DNA of 64,000 nt from Parasphingorhabdus sp. SCSIO 66989 (GTDB lineage Bacteria > Pseudomonadota > Alphaproteobacteria > Sphingomonadales > Sphingomonadaceae). The translations under genes were made by a program, and so were the position numbers. Below are positions 29,503 through 38,553 of the stretch, one piece after another (position 1 is the first letter of the stretch; each line of letters begins with the position of its first letter). The notes under the pieces are model-generated. The model was given only the letters and a program-made list of their open reading frames with translations, was not told the origin of the DNA and did not search any database. Location: contig NZ_CP136594.1 of assembly GCF_032852305.1 (NCBI RefSeq), positions 2,021,501-2,085,500 of the forward strand, written 5' to 3'.

Positions 29503-31317
29503 ATGACTCTTTCCCCAGCCTGGTTGGATCAATTGCGCTCGCGTACGACCCTATCTTCTTTGATAGGGCGCTCGATTAAGATTCAAAAAGCTGGAAGAGA
29601 GTATAAAGCCTGCTGCCCATTTCATAACGAGAATACACCCAGCTTTACCATTAACGATCAAAAAGGCTTCTACCATTGCTTCGGTTGTGGGGCCCATGGC
29701 GATGCGATCACCTGGATGACCGAACATAACGGTCTTGGCTTCATGGATGCGGTGAAGGAACTGGCCAGTGAAGCGGGCATGTCCCTCCCCGCTCCTGATC
29801 CCAAAGCTGCCGAACGCGCAGAAAAGCGTACCAGCCTGATTGATGTGTGTGCAGCGGCACAAGACTGGTTTGTTCAGCAGTTAGATACAGTCGAAGGCGC
29901 TAAGGCACGCGCGTATCTCGAGAAGCGTGGTATTTCAGAGGAAACGCAGCGCACCTTTGGCTTTGGTTATGCTCCCGAAGGACGCGGCAATATCGCCAAG
30001 GCACTCGATGGCTTCCCCAAAGAGCAACTTGTTGAAGCTGGATTACTGATTCAGGTTGAGGATAAAGCGCCCTATGATCGCTTCCGCGGACGGCTGATGC
30101 TACCGATCCGTGATGCGCGTGGACGAGTGATTGCCTTTGGTGGGCGCATATTGGGTGAAGGTGAGCCGAAATACCTCAACTCACCCGATACACCTTTGTT
30201 CGACAAGGGCCGGACTTTGTATAACCTCGACAGGGCTGCCCCAGCATCCCGAAAGACCAACCGGCTGCTTGTGGTCGAGGGCTATATGGATGCGATTGCT
30301 CTATCTCAGGCTGGGTTTGAAGATGTGGTAGCACCACTTGGCACCGCCCTGACCGAAGAACAGATCGGCATGGCATGGAAGCTCGCGGAACAACCAACTC
30401 TCTGTTTTGATGGTGATAAGGCCGGCCAAAAAGCAGCAATGCGTGCGGCGCATAAGACATTACCCATTCTGAAACCTGGATACTCCCTACGTTTCTGTCT
30501 AATGCCTCAAGGGCAGGACCCTGATGATTTTCTGAAGATAAGCGGCCCTAAGAAGATGGGCTATTTGATTGATCATGCAGAGTCTCTGGCAGATTATATC
30601 TGGCATACTGAGAGTTCAAAATACGGTCCGACTCCAAACGCCGACGAACGCGCTGCGATGCTAAATGATCTAAAGCTCTACGCACAAGAAATAGAGCATT
30701 ACGATTTAGCACGTGAGTATCGCAAAGAGCTAGTTGATAAGTTCTATGAACGCTTTGGCTGGAATAAGAAAAAATTATCTCAATACGCTAACGTAATACA
30801 CCTTGCAGCGTTCAAAAACCGACGCTCTAGGAGAGATAATTATGCAAGGGCAATACTGCTAGGATTGTCAAGGTATCCGAGAACCATACACGATGTCATA
30901 GATCAAATATTTGAATTTGAAATACAAGATCAAACCATCGACGATATGCGCACCAAGCTAATACGGTTTGTCTCCGAAAACCCTGATGTCGAACAAGATA
31001 TGATTGAGCAAATATGGGAACAAGAGCTGGGGGATAAATTCGAGAAGCGGAACTACAGAACTGACTTAGCATTTTCTTTCTATCATAAGGCTACAGATGG
31101 CAAAAGAGCCGAAAATGATCTCGTCATTGTTGTAAAAATACTATGCCAGGAGAGCCGGTACGAGAGAGAACGTAAAAAAGCTGAGGAGCGAGTTGCTCAG
31201 GAGTTTAGTCAGGAAGCGCTTGATAACAGGTATCGCATTGAACAGCAGCAGCTTAAATCATTACAGTCGTTGCAAGAAGTAGCAAGTCAAGTAAGGGAGT
31301 ATTCCAAAGCAGCCTAA
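29503..31317 (+). CDS. dnaG: DNA primase, with AT-rich, atypical C-terminal half
   Basis: Synthesises RNA primers at the replication fork. The 604-residue protein has the N-terminal zinc ribbon (Cys38, His41, Cys59, Cys62 in ACCPFHNENTPSF and FYHCFGCG), the primase core (RFRGRLMLPIRDARGRVIAFGGR) and a TOPRIM domain (LLVVEGYMDAIALSQAG; LCFDGDKAGQKAAMRA). From about residue 370 the coding sequence becomes AT-rich: 35% G+C in the lines at 30721 and 31081, against 48% at 29641 and 52% in rpoD. That half is a helicase-interaction domain (AILLGLSRYPRTIHDV) ending in a charged coiled-coil-like tail. It looks like a mosaic gene; see the fragment downstream. Confidence 0.95.
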   Translation: MTLSPAWLDQLRSRTTLSSLIGRSIKIQKAGREYKACCPFHNENTPSFTINDQKGFYHCFGCGAHGDAITWMTEHNGLGFMDAVKELASEAGMSLPAPDPKAAERAEKRTSLIDVCAAAQDWFVQQLDTVEGAKARAYLEKRGISEETQRTFGFGYAPEGRGNIAKALDGFPKEQLVEAGLLIQVEDKAPYDRFRGRLMLPIRDARGRVIAFGGRILGEGEPKYLNSPDTPLFDKGRTLYNLDRAAPASRKTNRLLVVEGYMDAIALSQAGFEDVVAPLGTALTEEQIGMAWKLAEQPTLCFDGDKAGQKAAMRAAHKTLPILKPGYSLRFCLMPQGQDPDDFLKISGPKKMGYLIDHAESLADYIWHTESSKYGPTPNADERAAMLNDLKLYAQEIEHYDLAREYRKELVDKFYERFGWNKKKLSQYANVIHLAAFKNRRSRRDNYARAILLGLSRYPRTIHDVIDQIFEFEIQDQTIDDMRTKLIRFVSENPDVEQDMIEQIWEQELGDKFEKRNYRTDLAFSFYHKATDGKRAENDLVIVVKILCQESRYERERKKAEERVAQEFSQEALDNRYRIEQQQLKSLQSLQEVASQVREYSKAA

Positions 31318-31335
31318 GGTCAATATGGTTCTCTA

Positions 31336-31696
31336 AATCAACCAGCCTGACCTTGATACCGCAACGCTGCGCACCATATTGGAAGAACGGGGATTTGGGG
31401 GAATATGTGCATCGCTGTCGGCAGCGTTGAACAACCTTCCCTTTTCCTTCACCCAAAGCGCATCACATGATGCCGAAACGGACAATGATAATATAGGTGC
31501 ACGCAAGGATTTGCAGGAGGTTTTGCATATCGCCATTGCCCAGCCCCGGCTGAAGCAACGGCTTGAAAGACTGGAGAAACAGCTCAATAGCGATCCGACA
31601 GATACGGTGTTTACCCAATTTGCCGAACTGCAGGATCAGAAACGCAGCTTCAACCAGCGAATAACGGACCTTGCAGAACGCGCGCGCGCCCGGTAA
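31336..31696 (+). pseudogene. Stranded 3' fragment of an ancestral dnaG
   Basis: An open frame of about 119 codons with no usable start: it begins right after an in-frame TAA and has no ribosome binding site. It reads LDTATLRTILEERGF, then LPFSFTQ, then LQEVLHIAIAQPRLKQRLER and FAELQDQKRSFNQRITDLAERA. This is the pattern of the last part of alphaproteobacterial DnaG (a TILEERG helix, a PFSF element, a helical end with QxxxLxxxKxxF). Its composition is normal for the window (34 of 60 G+C at 31501-31560), unlike the dnaG 3' half just upstream. I infer it is the remnant left when a foreign dnaG end was recombined in. It fills most of the 441-bp gap before rpoD. Confidence 0.65.
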
Positions 31697-31700
31697 CGGA

Positions 31701-31706
31701 AGTATA
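31701..31706 (+). promoter_or_regulatory. Candidate -10 box (TATAAT) upstream of rpoD
   Basis: A perfect TATAAT lies 52 bases before the rpoD start codon, but no acceptable -35 is visible at the usual spacing. rpoD may also be read from the dnaG promoter. Confidence 0.3.
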
Positions 31707-31758
31707 ATATACGGCTCTTGCGAATAGCGACGAGCGGTAACAACAGGAATACATAGCC

Positions 31759-33762
31759 TTGGCAAGCAAAGCAAAAGACGATCGCAGCGATGGTGATGCA
31801 CCGCTGATCGACCTCAATGAAGCCTCAATCAAGAAACTCATCAGCCGCGCCAAGAAGCGCGGTTACATCACCTATGATGAGCTGAACGAGGCCCTGCCCC
31901 AGGACCAGATGTCCTCCGAGCAGATTGAAGATGTGATGTCCGCCATCTCGGAAATGGGCGTCAACATCGTCGAGAGCGAGGAAGACGTTAACGACGATAC
32001 GCCCGAAGAAGTCGGCGCCGCCGATGCTGGCAAGACCGAGACCAAGGCTCCGGAAAAGAAGAAAGAAACCGGCGACCGAACCGACGATCCGGTGCGCATG
32101 TATCTGCGCGAAATGGGCGCGGTGGAATTGCTCAGCCGCGAGGGCGAGATTGCGATTGCCAAGCGTATTGAGGCGGGCCGCGACACCATGATCCTAGGCC
32201 TGTGCGAAAGTCCGATTACCTTCCACGCGATCATTGAATGGTCGGACGCGCTCAATAACGAAGAGATGCAGCTGCGCGAGATTATGGATCTCGATGCGAT
32301 GCTCTCCAAAGAGCCTGCGCCGGAAAATCTCGAGGACGACGCTGAAGACGATGGCGAGATCAGTGAGAAGAATGCCGGACCTTCCTATAAGGAAGAGGAA
32401 GATGTCGAGGAAGAAAGCGGCGATGAGGATGATGACGAAGCATCGATGACCGAACGCCGCGCGCGTCCGGGCAATGATGATGATGACGAGGACAACACTC
32501 TGTCCTTGGCGCAGATGGAGGCGGCGCTGAAGCCCGATGCGCTGGAAAAATTCGCGACCATCACCAGTCTGTTTAAGAAATTCGCCAAGTTACAGGAAGA
32601 GCGCCTTGACGTGCTGAGCGTCGGTGATGATTTCCCGGCGGCGAAGGAAAAGAAATATCAGAAGCTGCGCGAAGACCTCACTGCTGAGGTTGAGTCGGTG
32701 CAGTTCCATGCCACCAAGATCGAATATCTGGTCGATCAGCTTTATGCCTTTAACCGTCGCCTGACCGCTTTGGGTGGCCAGATGCTACGTCTGGCAGAAC
32801 GCCACAAAGTTCCGCGCAAGGACTTTCTCGACCGCTATATCGGACGCGAGCTGGACGATAACTGGGTCAGCGATGTCTCCAAGGTCGACAAGAAATGGAC
32901 CGCTTTCGCTGAGAAAGAAGCCTCTGCGATTGACCGTATCCGCTCGGAAATCAGCGATATTGCCTCTGCTACCGGCATGGCGCTGCCGGAGTTCCGCCGT
33001 ATCGTCAATATGGTGCAGAAGGGTGAGCGCGAGGCGCGTATTGCCAAGAAAGAAATGGTCGAGGCCAATCTGCGCCTGGTGATTTCCATCGCCAAGAAAT
33101 ACACCAATCGCGGCCTGCAATTCCTCGACCTTATTCAGGAAGGCAATATCGGCCTGATGAAGGCGGTCGATAAATTTGAATATCGCCGCGGCTATAAGTT
33201 CAGCACCTATGCGACATGGTGGATTCGTCAGGCGATCACCCGCTCGATTGCCGATCAGGCGCGCACCATCCGTATTCCGGTGCATATGATCGAGACGATC
33301 AACAAGCTGGTGCGCACAAGCCGCCAGTTCCTGCACGAACAGGGCCGTGAGCCGACGCCGGAGGAAATGGCAGAGCGTCTCTCCATGCCGCTGGAAAAAG
33401 TGCGCAAGGTGATGAAGATCGCCAAGGAACCGATCTCTCTCGAAACGCCGATTGGCGATGAGGAAGATTCGCATCTGGGTGATTTCATCGAGGACAAGAA
33501 TGCGATCATCCCGGTCGATGCCGCGATCCAGTCCAACCTTAAGGAAACCGTCACCCGTGTTCTCGCCTCGCTCACCCCGCGCGAGGAGCGTGTTCTGCGG
33601 ATGCGTTTCGGCATCGGTATGAACACCGATCATACGCTTGAGGAAGTCGGCCAGCAGTTCAGCGTGACGCGTGAACGTATCCGTCAAATTGAGGCCAAGG
33701 CGCTGCGCAAGCTGAAGCACCCAAGCCGCAGCCGCAAGATGCGTAGTTTCCTCGATCAATAA
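31759..33762 (+). CDS. rpoD: RNA polymerase primary sigma factor RpoD (sigma-70)
   Basis: The 667-residue housekeeping sigma factor. Region 1.1 is at the N-terminus ([20 protein letters not shown]), then 1.2 ([20 protein letters not shown]), a long acidic non-conserved region (about 185-260), region 2 with the -10-recognising helix ([20 protein letters not shown]), region 3 ([20 protein letters not shown]) and region 4.2, which reads the -35 box ([20 protein letters not shown]). The start is a TTG followed by GCAAGCAAA, with AGGA about 13 bases upstream. Its stop overlaps the following gene by one base. Confidence 0.98.
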   Translation: MASKAKDDRSDGDAPLIDLNEASIKKLISRAKKRGYITYDELNEALPQDQMSSEQIEDVMSAISEMGVNIVESEEDVNDDTPEEVGAADAGKTETKAPEKKKETGDRTDDPVRMYLREMGAVELLSREGEIAIAKRIEAGRDTMILGLCESPITFHAIIEWSDALNNEEMQLREIMDLDAMLSKEPAPENLEDDAEDDGEISEKNAGPSYKEEEDVEEESGDEDDDEASMTERRARPGNDDDDEDNTLSLAQMEAALKPDALEKFATITSLFKKFAKLQEERLDVLSVGDDFPAAKEKKYQKLREDLTAEVESVQFHATKIEYLVDQLYAFNRRLTALGGQMLRLAERHKVPRKDFLDRYIGRELDDNWVSDVSKVDKKWTAFAEKEASAIDRIRSEISDIASATGMALPEFRRIVNMVQKGEREARIAKKEMVEANLRLVISIAKKYTNRGLQFLDLIQEGNIGLMKAVDKFEYRRGYKFSTYATWWIRQAITRSIADQARTIRIPVHMIETINKLVRTSRQFLHEQGREPTPEEMAERLSMPLEKVRKVMKIAKEPISLETPIGDEEDSHLGDFIEDKNAIIPVDAAIQSNLKETVTRVLASLTPREERVLRMRFGIGMNTDHTLEEVGQQFSVTRERIRQIEAKALRKLKHPSRSRKMRSFLDQ

Positions 33763-34406
33763 TGACGATGCCATCGGCTGACGTGACAGCCTCCGTCGCC
33801 CCGGTTGGTTCCGGTTCGCCGCCAGATCGTTTGTTTCCGCTCAAAGCGCGGCTGCTTGCCGTCAAGCGCATCGTGCAAAATTTGCTCTCCTCGGACAAGC
33901 CCGTCGCGTGGCGCCGCGACAATGTGACGATTGGCGAAACGCTCGCACGCGATGTCAGTCCGCTCTACACCGCCAGGGATCCGCGTGAATTTGCGCTGGA
34001 GCTGGGCAAGGTCCAAAATCTCCGTGTCGCCGCGAAGCGGTTGGATGGGTTGGTTTTTGATACCGGCGAGCTGTTCAGCTTTTGGCATGTCATAGGCCGC
34101 CCGACGCGTTCGCGCGGCTTTGTGGAAGGGCGTGAACTGCGGCAAGGCTGCCTGATCCCAACGATAGCAGGCGGTATCTGCCAGATGACCAATGCGCTGT
34201 CTTGTGTCGTTGAGCAGGCCGGTATGGAGATTGTCGAGCGCCATAGACATAGCGCCACTGTGGATGGACTGGCGCTTGACCCAAAAACAGATGCGACGGT
34301 ATTTTGGAACTATGTTGATTTCCGTTTCCGCGCCGCGCGACCCATTCGCCTCACCACCCGTTTGACGAGAGATAATTTGGAAGTGGTGATAGACGCACTT
34401 GCATGA
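33762..34406 (+). CDS. VanW-family protein
   Basis: A 214-residue protein with the VanW domain: GLVFDTGELFSFWHVIGRPT, GREL followed by GGICQMTNALSCVVEQAG, then ERHRHSATVDG and DATVFWNYVDFRF. VanW is named from an accessory gene of the vanB glycopeptide-resistance cluster, but its biochemical role is unknown and most bacterial members have nothing to do with resistance. The ATG overlaps the rpoD TAA (TAATG), and its stop overlaps the next gene by 4 bp. Confidence 0.9.
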   Translation: MTMPSADVTASVAPVGSGSPPDRLFPLKARLLAVKRIVQNLLSSDKPVAWRRDNVTIGETLARDVSPLYTARDPREFALELGKVQNLRVAAKRLDGLVFDTGELFSFWHVIGRPTRSRGFVEGRELRQGCLIPTIAGGICQMTNALSCVVEQAGMEIVERHRHSATVDGLALDPKTDATVFWNYVDFRFRAARPIRLTTRLTRDNLEVVIDALA

Positions 34407-35428
34407 CCGTTGCGCCCAGAAGCTGTGCCAGCTGCGGGGAAACCGGCTGTGTCATGCATGCCAAGCATGGCGTCTTCGCGCCGGCGGCTGAACAGACGAG
34501 CTATATTCTCGACGATGTCTGGCCCGAATATGCCAGCATGGTCTCCTCGACTGCACAGCCCAATGACCAGATCATCGCGCCGGGCCTCTTGGGCCGCCCC
34601 GGACTAGATCGCTATCGCTGGCCAGGACAACCTGCCCATAAAGCATCCCTCGCCACCTTTCGCCGACACGCGGAAATGCGGCGGGTGGCCGAAGCGCCCG
34701 GTGGTGTCCGCCAGCGCGCCTATCTTGCCGAAGATCGCAAGCTGGGCCACGCACTGGCGCAGCATATTGATTATCGCGCCCGACATCTTGTGGTCGCCCA
34801 GACCTGGCTGCCCGCGCTCGAAGAAGCCGGAGTGCTGGGCGGGCGCAGCTATGATGTATTGATGTCGCGCTATCCGTTGGGTGAGGTCCATCGCCTGCTT
34901 GACCGCACCGCCAAGCAAACGGGACCCAGCACGACGATTAACGACTTCCGCGCACCCGATTCGCTGGTTGAACGCGAAGCTGCTCTGCTGTCAGGCGCGC
35001 GGCATATCATTACCCCGCATCATGGCATTGGCGCCCTTTTCCCCGGCCAGTGGCTCCCGCTCGCCTGGCATCGTCCAGAGGCTAAACCCCATATCTCCGG
35101 ATCGCGTGTGGCCTATATTGGCTCAAACCTCACTCGTCACCGCCCGGATATTGTCCATGAACTCGCAGCAAAGCTGGAAGAACCGCTTATTGTATTCGGC
35201 GCGAAGCGCGGTGCGCAGTGGGAAGGTATCGCGACCGAGCATCGCAATATGGGCGCGGACTGGCTCAACGATATCGGAACAATCATCCAGCCCGCCGCGA
35301 TGATCAATCAGCCACGGCTTTTGCTGAGCGCGCAGGCGGCAGGCATAACGATATATGCCAGCAATGGCTGCGGGCTGGCTCCTGGCGACTTTCGTCCGGT
35401 GAGCGACTTGGTCAGAGTAAGCGCCTAA
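34403..35428 (+). CDS. Glycosyltransferase-like protein with N-terminal Cys/His cluster, VanW partner
   Basis: A 341-residue protein I do not recognise by name. The N-terminus has Cys8-x2-Cys11-x4-Cys16-x2-His19, a possible zinc or iron-sulfur site. The middle has YDVLMSRYPLGEVHRLLDRT and RHIITPHHGIGALFPGQW. The C-terminal part (GSRVAYIGSNLTRHRPDIVH, then PLIVFGAKRG and LLLSAQAAGITIYASNGCGL) recalls the nucleotide-sugar half of GT-B glycosyltransferases. The 4-bp overlap with the vanW-like gene suggests they act together, perhaps on an envelope glycan; this is inference. Confidence 0.6.
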   Translation: MTVAPRSCASCGETGCVMHAKHGVFAPAAEQTSYILDDVWPEYASMVSSTAQPNDQIIAPGLLGRPGLDRYRWPGQPAHKASLATFRRHAEMRRVAEAPGGVRQRAYLAEDRKLGHALAQHIDYRARHLVVAQTWLPALEEAGVLGGRSYDVLMSRYPLGEVHRLLDRTAKQTGPSTTINDFRAPDSLVEREAALLSGARHIITPHHGIGALFPGQWLPLAWHRPEAKPHISGSRVAYIGSNLTRHRPDIVHELAAKLEEPLIVFGAKRGAQWEGIATEHRNMGADWLNDIGTIIQPAAMINQPRLLLSAQAAGITIYASNGCGLAPGDFRPVSDLVRVSA

Positions 35429-35584
35429 GTCCCAGAGAATAGTAAAGCGCCAACTATTTCTACCGAAATGGACTATGTTTGCACCAAAGGCGGACCTATC
35501 GGTAAGACTGTTTTTAGGAATCACCGGTAATTTCTTTCACAGACACTGCGGTATGTACCGCGACCAGTCCTTAGTGAGGGAAAT

Positions 35585-36280
35585 GTGACAACACCGCCAT
35601 CATATACCGGATTAATGGACCCATCGAGCCGCGCCGATTTAGCAGCCCTGCAACAGCGCATTGCCGAGCGCCCTGCCCAGTTGCCGGACATCGTTGCCCG
35701 GCTAAGTACAGATGTCGCTTCCTTTAGTGGCAGCGATCTTGCCGATATCGCCTATTATCTTGGCAAGCTGCATGGTCATCATCCGGGCCTGTTCGATCAT
35801 ATGAGCCATCGCTCGATCCAGGACGACAATCATGACCTGATAGTGGATCTGGCGGAAACATTCGCCGCGCAACGCGCGATGCTGGCCAATATGACGGTCG
35901 AAGCCGGTCCCGCAACAACATTGGCAGGCGAATACAACGCAGTCAAAACCATTGAGCAGTTGCGGACCGCGATTGATGTGCTCGGTCAATCAGATCGCCA
36001 AGGCTGTGGTATGGGCGCTGCAATTGCGCTGCTTTCAGACTGGATAATCTGGCGGCCCGCCTTGAACGCGCTCGCCACACGATTGGCTATCCCGGTGCCG
36101 GATAGCGAAATGCAAGACATGCAGAAAAGGCTCTTGGCGTCGCTTGAAAACAGGGCCGAACCGCGCGAACTGCGCGCCATCAGTTTCGGGCTAGAGCAGC
36201 TTTATCATCAGCATGACCAGTTCTGGCTTCTCCTCGAACGCCGCCAGAAACTGCGCAACACCATGCTGCGTTCGGTCTGA
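35585..36280 (+). CDS. Conserved-looking helical protein of unknown function
   Basis: A 231-residue soluble protein from a GTG start, four bases after GAGGG. It is mostly helical without signal or membrane segments. It carries HHPGLFDHMS, an EYNAVKTIEQLRTAIDVLG segment, a GMGAAIALLSDWIIWRPAL segment and a C-terminal EQLYHQHDQFWLLLERRQKL. The His-rich stretches might bind a metal, but no family is recognisable. It follows the VanW cluster after a 156-bp gap in which I see no gene or repeat. Confidence 0.65.
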   Translation: MTTPPSYTGLMDPSSRADLAALQQRIAERPAQLPDIVARLSTDVASFSGSDLADIAYYLGKLHGHHPGLFDHMSHRSIQDDNHDLIVDLAETFAAQRAMLANMTVEAGPATTLAGEYNAVKTIEQLRTAIDVLGQSDRQGCGMGAAIALLSDWIIWRPALNALATRLAIPVPDSEMQDMQKRLLASLENRAEPRELRAISFGLEQLYHQHDQFWLLLERRQKLRNTMLRSV

Positions 36281-36359
36281 ACCCAATTCACCGCTTGCGA
36301 TTTCGTTTATCGCTCTCTATCCGTTTAATCGCGTGATTAAATGAATAGTGGAGCAATAC

Positions 36360-37205
36360 ATGCAGCGTTTTGAAGGCACCAAAGACTATGTCGCAACCGA
36401 TGATCTGAAAGTTGCGGTCAACGCTGCGGTAACATTGCGCCGCCCGCTCCTCGTAAAGGGTGAGCCCGGCACCGGCAAGACGGTATTGGCGCATGAAATC
36501 GCCAAAGCCACTGGCGCTCCACTGATCGAATGGAACATCAAGTCCACCACCAAGGCGCAACAGGGTCTGTATGAATATGACGCAGTCGCCCGTTTGCGCG
36601 ATGGTCAGCTGGGCGAAGAGCGGGTGCATGACATTCGTAACTATATCAAGCGTGGCAAGCTGTGGGAGGCGTTCACCTCGCCAGAACTGCCTGTGCTGCT
36701 GATCGACGAGATTGACAAGGCGGATATCGAGTTTCCCAATGACCTGTTGCAGGAGCTCGATCGCATGGAATTCCATGTCTATGAGACCAAGGAAACCATC
36801 GCCGCCAAAGAGCGCCCGATTGTGGTTATCACCTCGAACAATGAGAAGGAATTGCCCGACGCATTTCTGCGCCGCTGCTTCTTCCACTACATCAAATTCC
36901 CCGATCAGGAAACGATGCGCGAGATTATCGACGTGCACTTCCCCGATATTCAGAAGAGTCTTGTCAGCAAGGCGATGGAGATATTCTACGAGGTACGCGA
37001 AGTGCCGGGCCTGAAGAAAAAGCCCTCTACCTCGGAGCTGCTAGACTGGCTAAAACTGCTGCTGCACGAAGATATGCCACTCGACGTGCTGCAATCGCGC
37101 GATCCAAGCAAAGCGATCCCGCCATTGCACGGGGCTTTGCTGAAGAATGAGCAGGATATCATGCTGTTTGAGCGGCTGGCCTTTATGGCGCGGCGGAACA
37201 GCTAA
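36360..37205 (+). CDS. MoxR-family AAA+ ATPase
   Basis: A 281-residue ATPase: Walker A GEPGTGKT (residues 34-41), Walker B PVLLIDEIDKAD, sensor 1 IVVITSNNEKELPDAFLRRC with the Arg finger region, and a C-terminal lid domain. MoxR ATPases act as chaperones that mature or insert cofactors into partner enzymes, working with a VWA protein encoded next door, which is the case here. The ATG at 36360 has GGAG six bases upstream; a GTG four codons earlier is in frame. No obvious client gene is adjacent. Confidence 0.92.
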   Translation: MQRFEGTKDYVATDDLKVAVNAAVTLRRPLLVKGEPGTGKTVLAHEIAKATGAPLIEWNIKSTTKAQQGLYEYDAVARLRDGQLGEERVHDIRNYIKRGKLWEAFTSPELPVLLIDEIDKADIEFPNDLLQELDRMEFHVYETKETIAAKERPIVVITSNNEKELPDAFLRRCFFHYIKFPDQETMREIIDVHFPDIQKSLVSKAMEIFYEVREVPGLKKKPSTSELLDWLKLLLHEDMPLDVLQSRDPSKAIPPLHGALLKNEQDIMLFERLAFMARRNS

Positions 37206-37224
37206 GCGCCGAGGGAGAGCGAAA

Positions 37225-38406
37225 ATGTTCTTTTCCTTCATGGACGAATTGCGCAGCGCGGGTATCCCGGCATCGCTTAAGGAACACCTGCTGCTGCTCG
37301 AAGCACTGAACGAAGATGTCATTTCCCAGTCGCCTGAAGAGTTTTACTATCTCTCCCGCGCCACATTGGTGAAAGATGAGGGATTGCTTGACCGATTCGA
37401 TCAGGTTTTTGCCAAGGTTTTCAAGGGTCTTGAAACCAGTTTTGAAGAAGAAACCGCAACTATTCCAGAAGACTGGCTGAAAGCCGTTGCCGAGAAATAT
37501 CTCTCCGAAGAAGAAATGGAGAAGATCAAATCGCTCGGTTCCTGGGAAGAGATAATGGAGACGCTGAAAAAGCGTCTGGAAGAACAGCAAAAGCGCCATG
37601 AAGGCGGCAATAAATGGATCGGCACTGGTGGCACTTCGCCCTATGGTCATTCGGGCTATAACCCCGAAGGCGTCCGTATCGGCGGCGAGAGCACGCATAA
37701 GCGCGCGATCAAGGTATGGGACAAGCGCGAATTCCAAAATCTCGACAACACCAAGCAGCTCGGCACCCGCAATATCAAGATGGCGCTGCGCCGCCTGCGT
37801 CGTTTTGCGCGTGAAGGCGCGGCGGACGAGCTGGATATTGATGGTACGGTTGAAGGCACGGCGAAGCAGGGCTGGCTCGATATCCGTATGCGCCCGGAAC
37901 GGCATAATGCGGTCAAATTGCTGCTGTTCCTTGATGTTGGCGGCTCAATGGACCCGTTTATCAAGCTGTGCGAGGAACTGTTCTCGGCCGCGACGGCGGA
38001 ATTCAAAAATCTCGAATTTTTCTATTTCCACAATTGCGTCTATGAAGGCGTGTGGAAAGACAATCGCCGCCGCTTTTCCGAGCGCACGCCGACCTGGGAT
38101 ATTCTCCACAAATATGGCCATGACTATAAGCTGATCTTTGTCGGTGATGCCTCAATGAGCCCCTATGAGATCAGCCATCCCGGCGGCTCGGTCGAGCATT
38201 TCAACGATGAGGCCGGCGCGGTGTGGATGCAGCGTATGGTCAATACCTACCCCGCCACCGCCTGGCTCAATCCGGTGCCGGAAAAGCAATGGAGCTATTC
38301 GCAAAGCGTGCGGATGGTTCAGGAGCTGGTGAAGGACCGCATGTATCCCCTGACTTTGACGGGTTTGGATGATGCCATGCGGGAGTTGAGCCGTAAAAAC
38401 GGTTGA
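37225..38406 (+). CDS. VWA-domain protein, CoxE-like partner of the MoxR ATPase
   Basis: A 393-residue protein. The N-terminal half is helical and charged (LKEHLLLLEALNEDVISQSP; EEIMETLKKRLEEQQKR), and the C-terminal half is a VWA domain with an altered MIDAS, LDVGGSMDP, where the first Ser of the usual DxSxS is Gly. KRAIKVWDKREFQNLDNTKQ and MALRRLRRFAREGAADELD are typical of CoxE-like proteins paired with MoxR. GAGGGAG precedes the ATG at 37225. It starts 19 bp after the ATPase gene, so the two form an operon. Confidence 0.9.
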   Translation: MFFSFMDELRSAGIPASLKEHLLLLEALNEDVISQSPEEFYYLSRATLVKDEGLLDRFDQVFAKVFKGLETSFEEETATIPEDWLKAVAEKYLSEEEMEKIKSLGSWEEIMETLKKRLEEQQKRHEGGNKWIGTGGTSPYGHSGYNPEGVRIGGESTHKRAIKVWDKREFQNLDNTKQLGTRNIKMALRRLRRFAREGAADELDIDGTVEGTAKQGWLDIRMRPERHNAVKLLLFLDVGGSMDPFIKLCEELFSAATAEFKNLEFFYFHNCVYEGVWKDNRRRFSERTPTWDILHKYGHDYKLIFVGDASMSPYEISHPGGSVEHFNDEAGAVWMQRMVNTYPATAWLNPVPEKQWSYSQSVRMVQELVKDRMYPLTLTGLDDAMRELSRKNG

Positions 38407-38448
38407 TCGCTAATACTGTGGATCGTTTCAAGCTCAGTTTGAGGCGTT

Positions 38449-38522
38449 CCGTTCGTGTCGAGCGTAGTCGAGACACTGCTCTCCACCTGCATAGGCCTCT
38501 CGACTTCGCTCGAGGCGAACGG
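38449..38522. repeat. 74-bp CCGTTCG palindromic element, copy C
   Basis: Sits in the convergent gap between the VWA gene and the M24 peptidase gene. It is the inverted counterpart of the copy at 43392 (about 68 of 74 positions agree by hand alignment) and lies in the same orientation as the copy at 21368. Confidence 0.9.
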
Positions 38523-38553
38523 GTAAGGTGGATCATCAAAAGCCGGAAAGGCA

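Noticed and set aside
31379-31696. Separate small gene starting at TTG 31379
   Set aside because: No ribosome binding site, and the similarity to DnaG C-termini begins upstream of that codon, so a gene remnant is the better reading.
32785-33774. Open frame of 329 codons opposite rpoD
   Set aside because: Antisense to conserved sigma regions 2-4, which fully explain the sequence.
33762-34406. Glycopeptide resistance determinant
   Set aside because: VanW alone does not confer resistance and no vanA/B, vanH, vanX or two-component genes are present.
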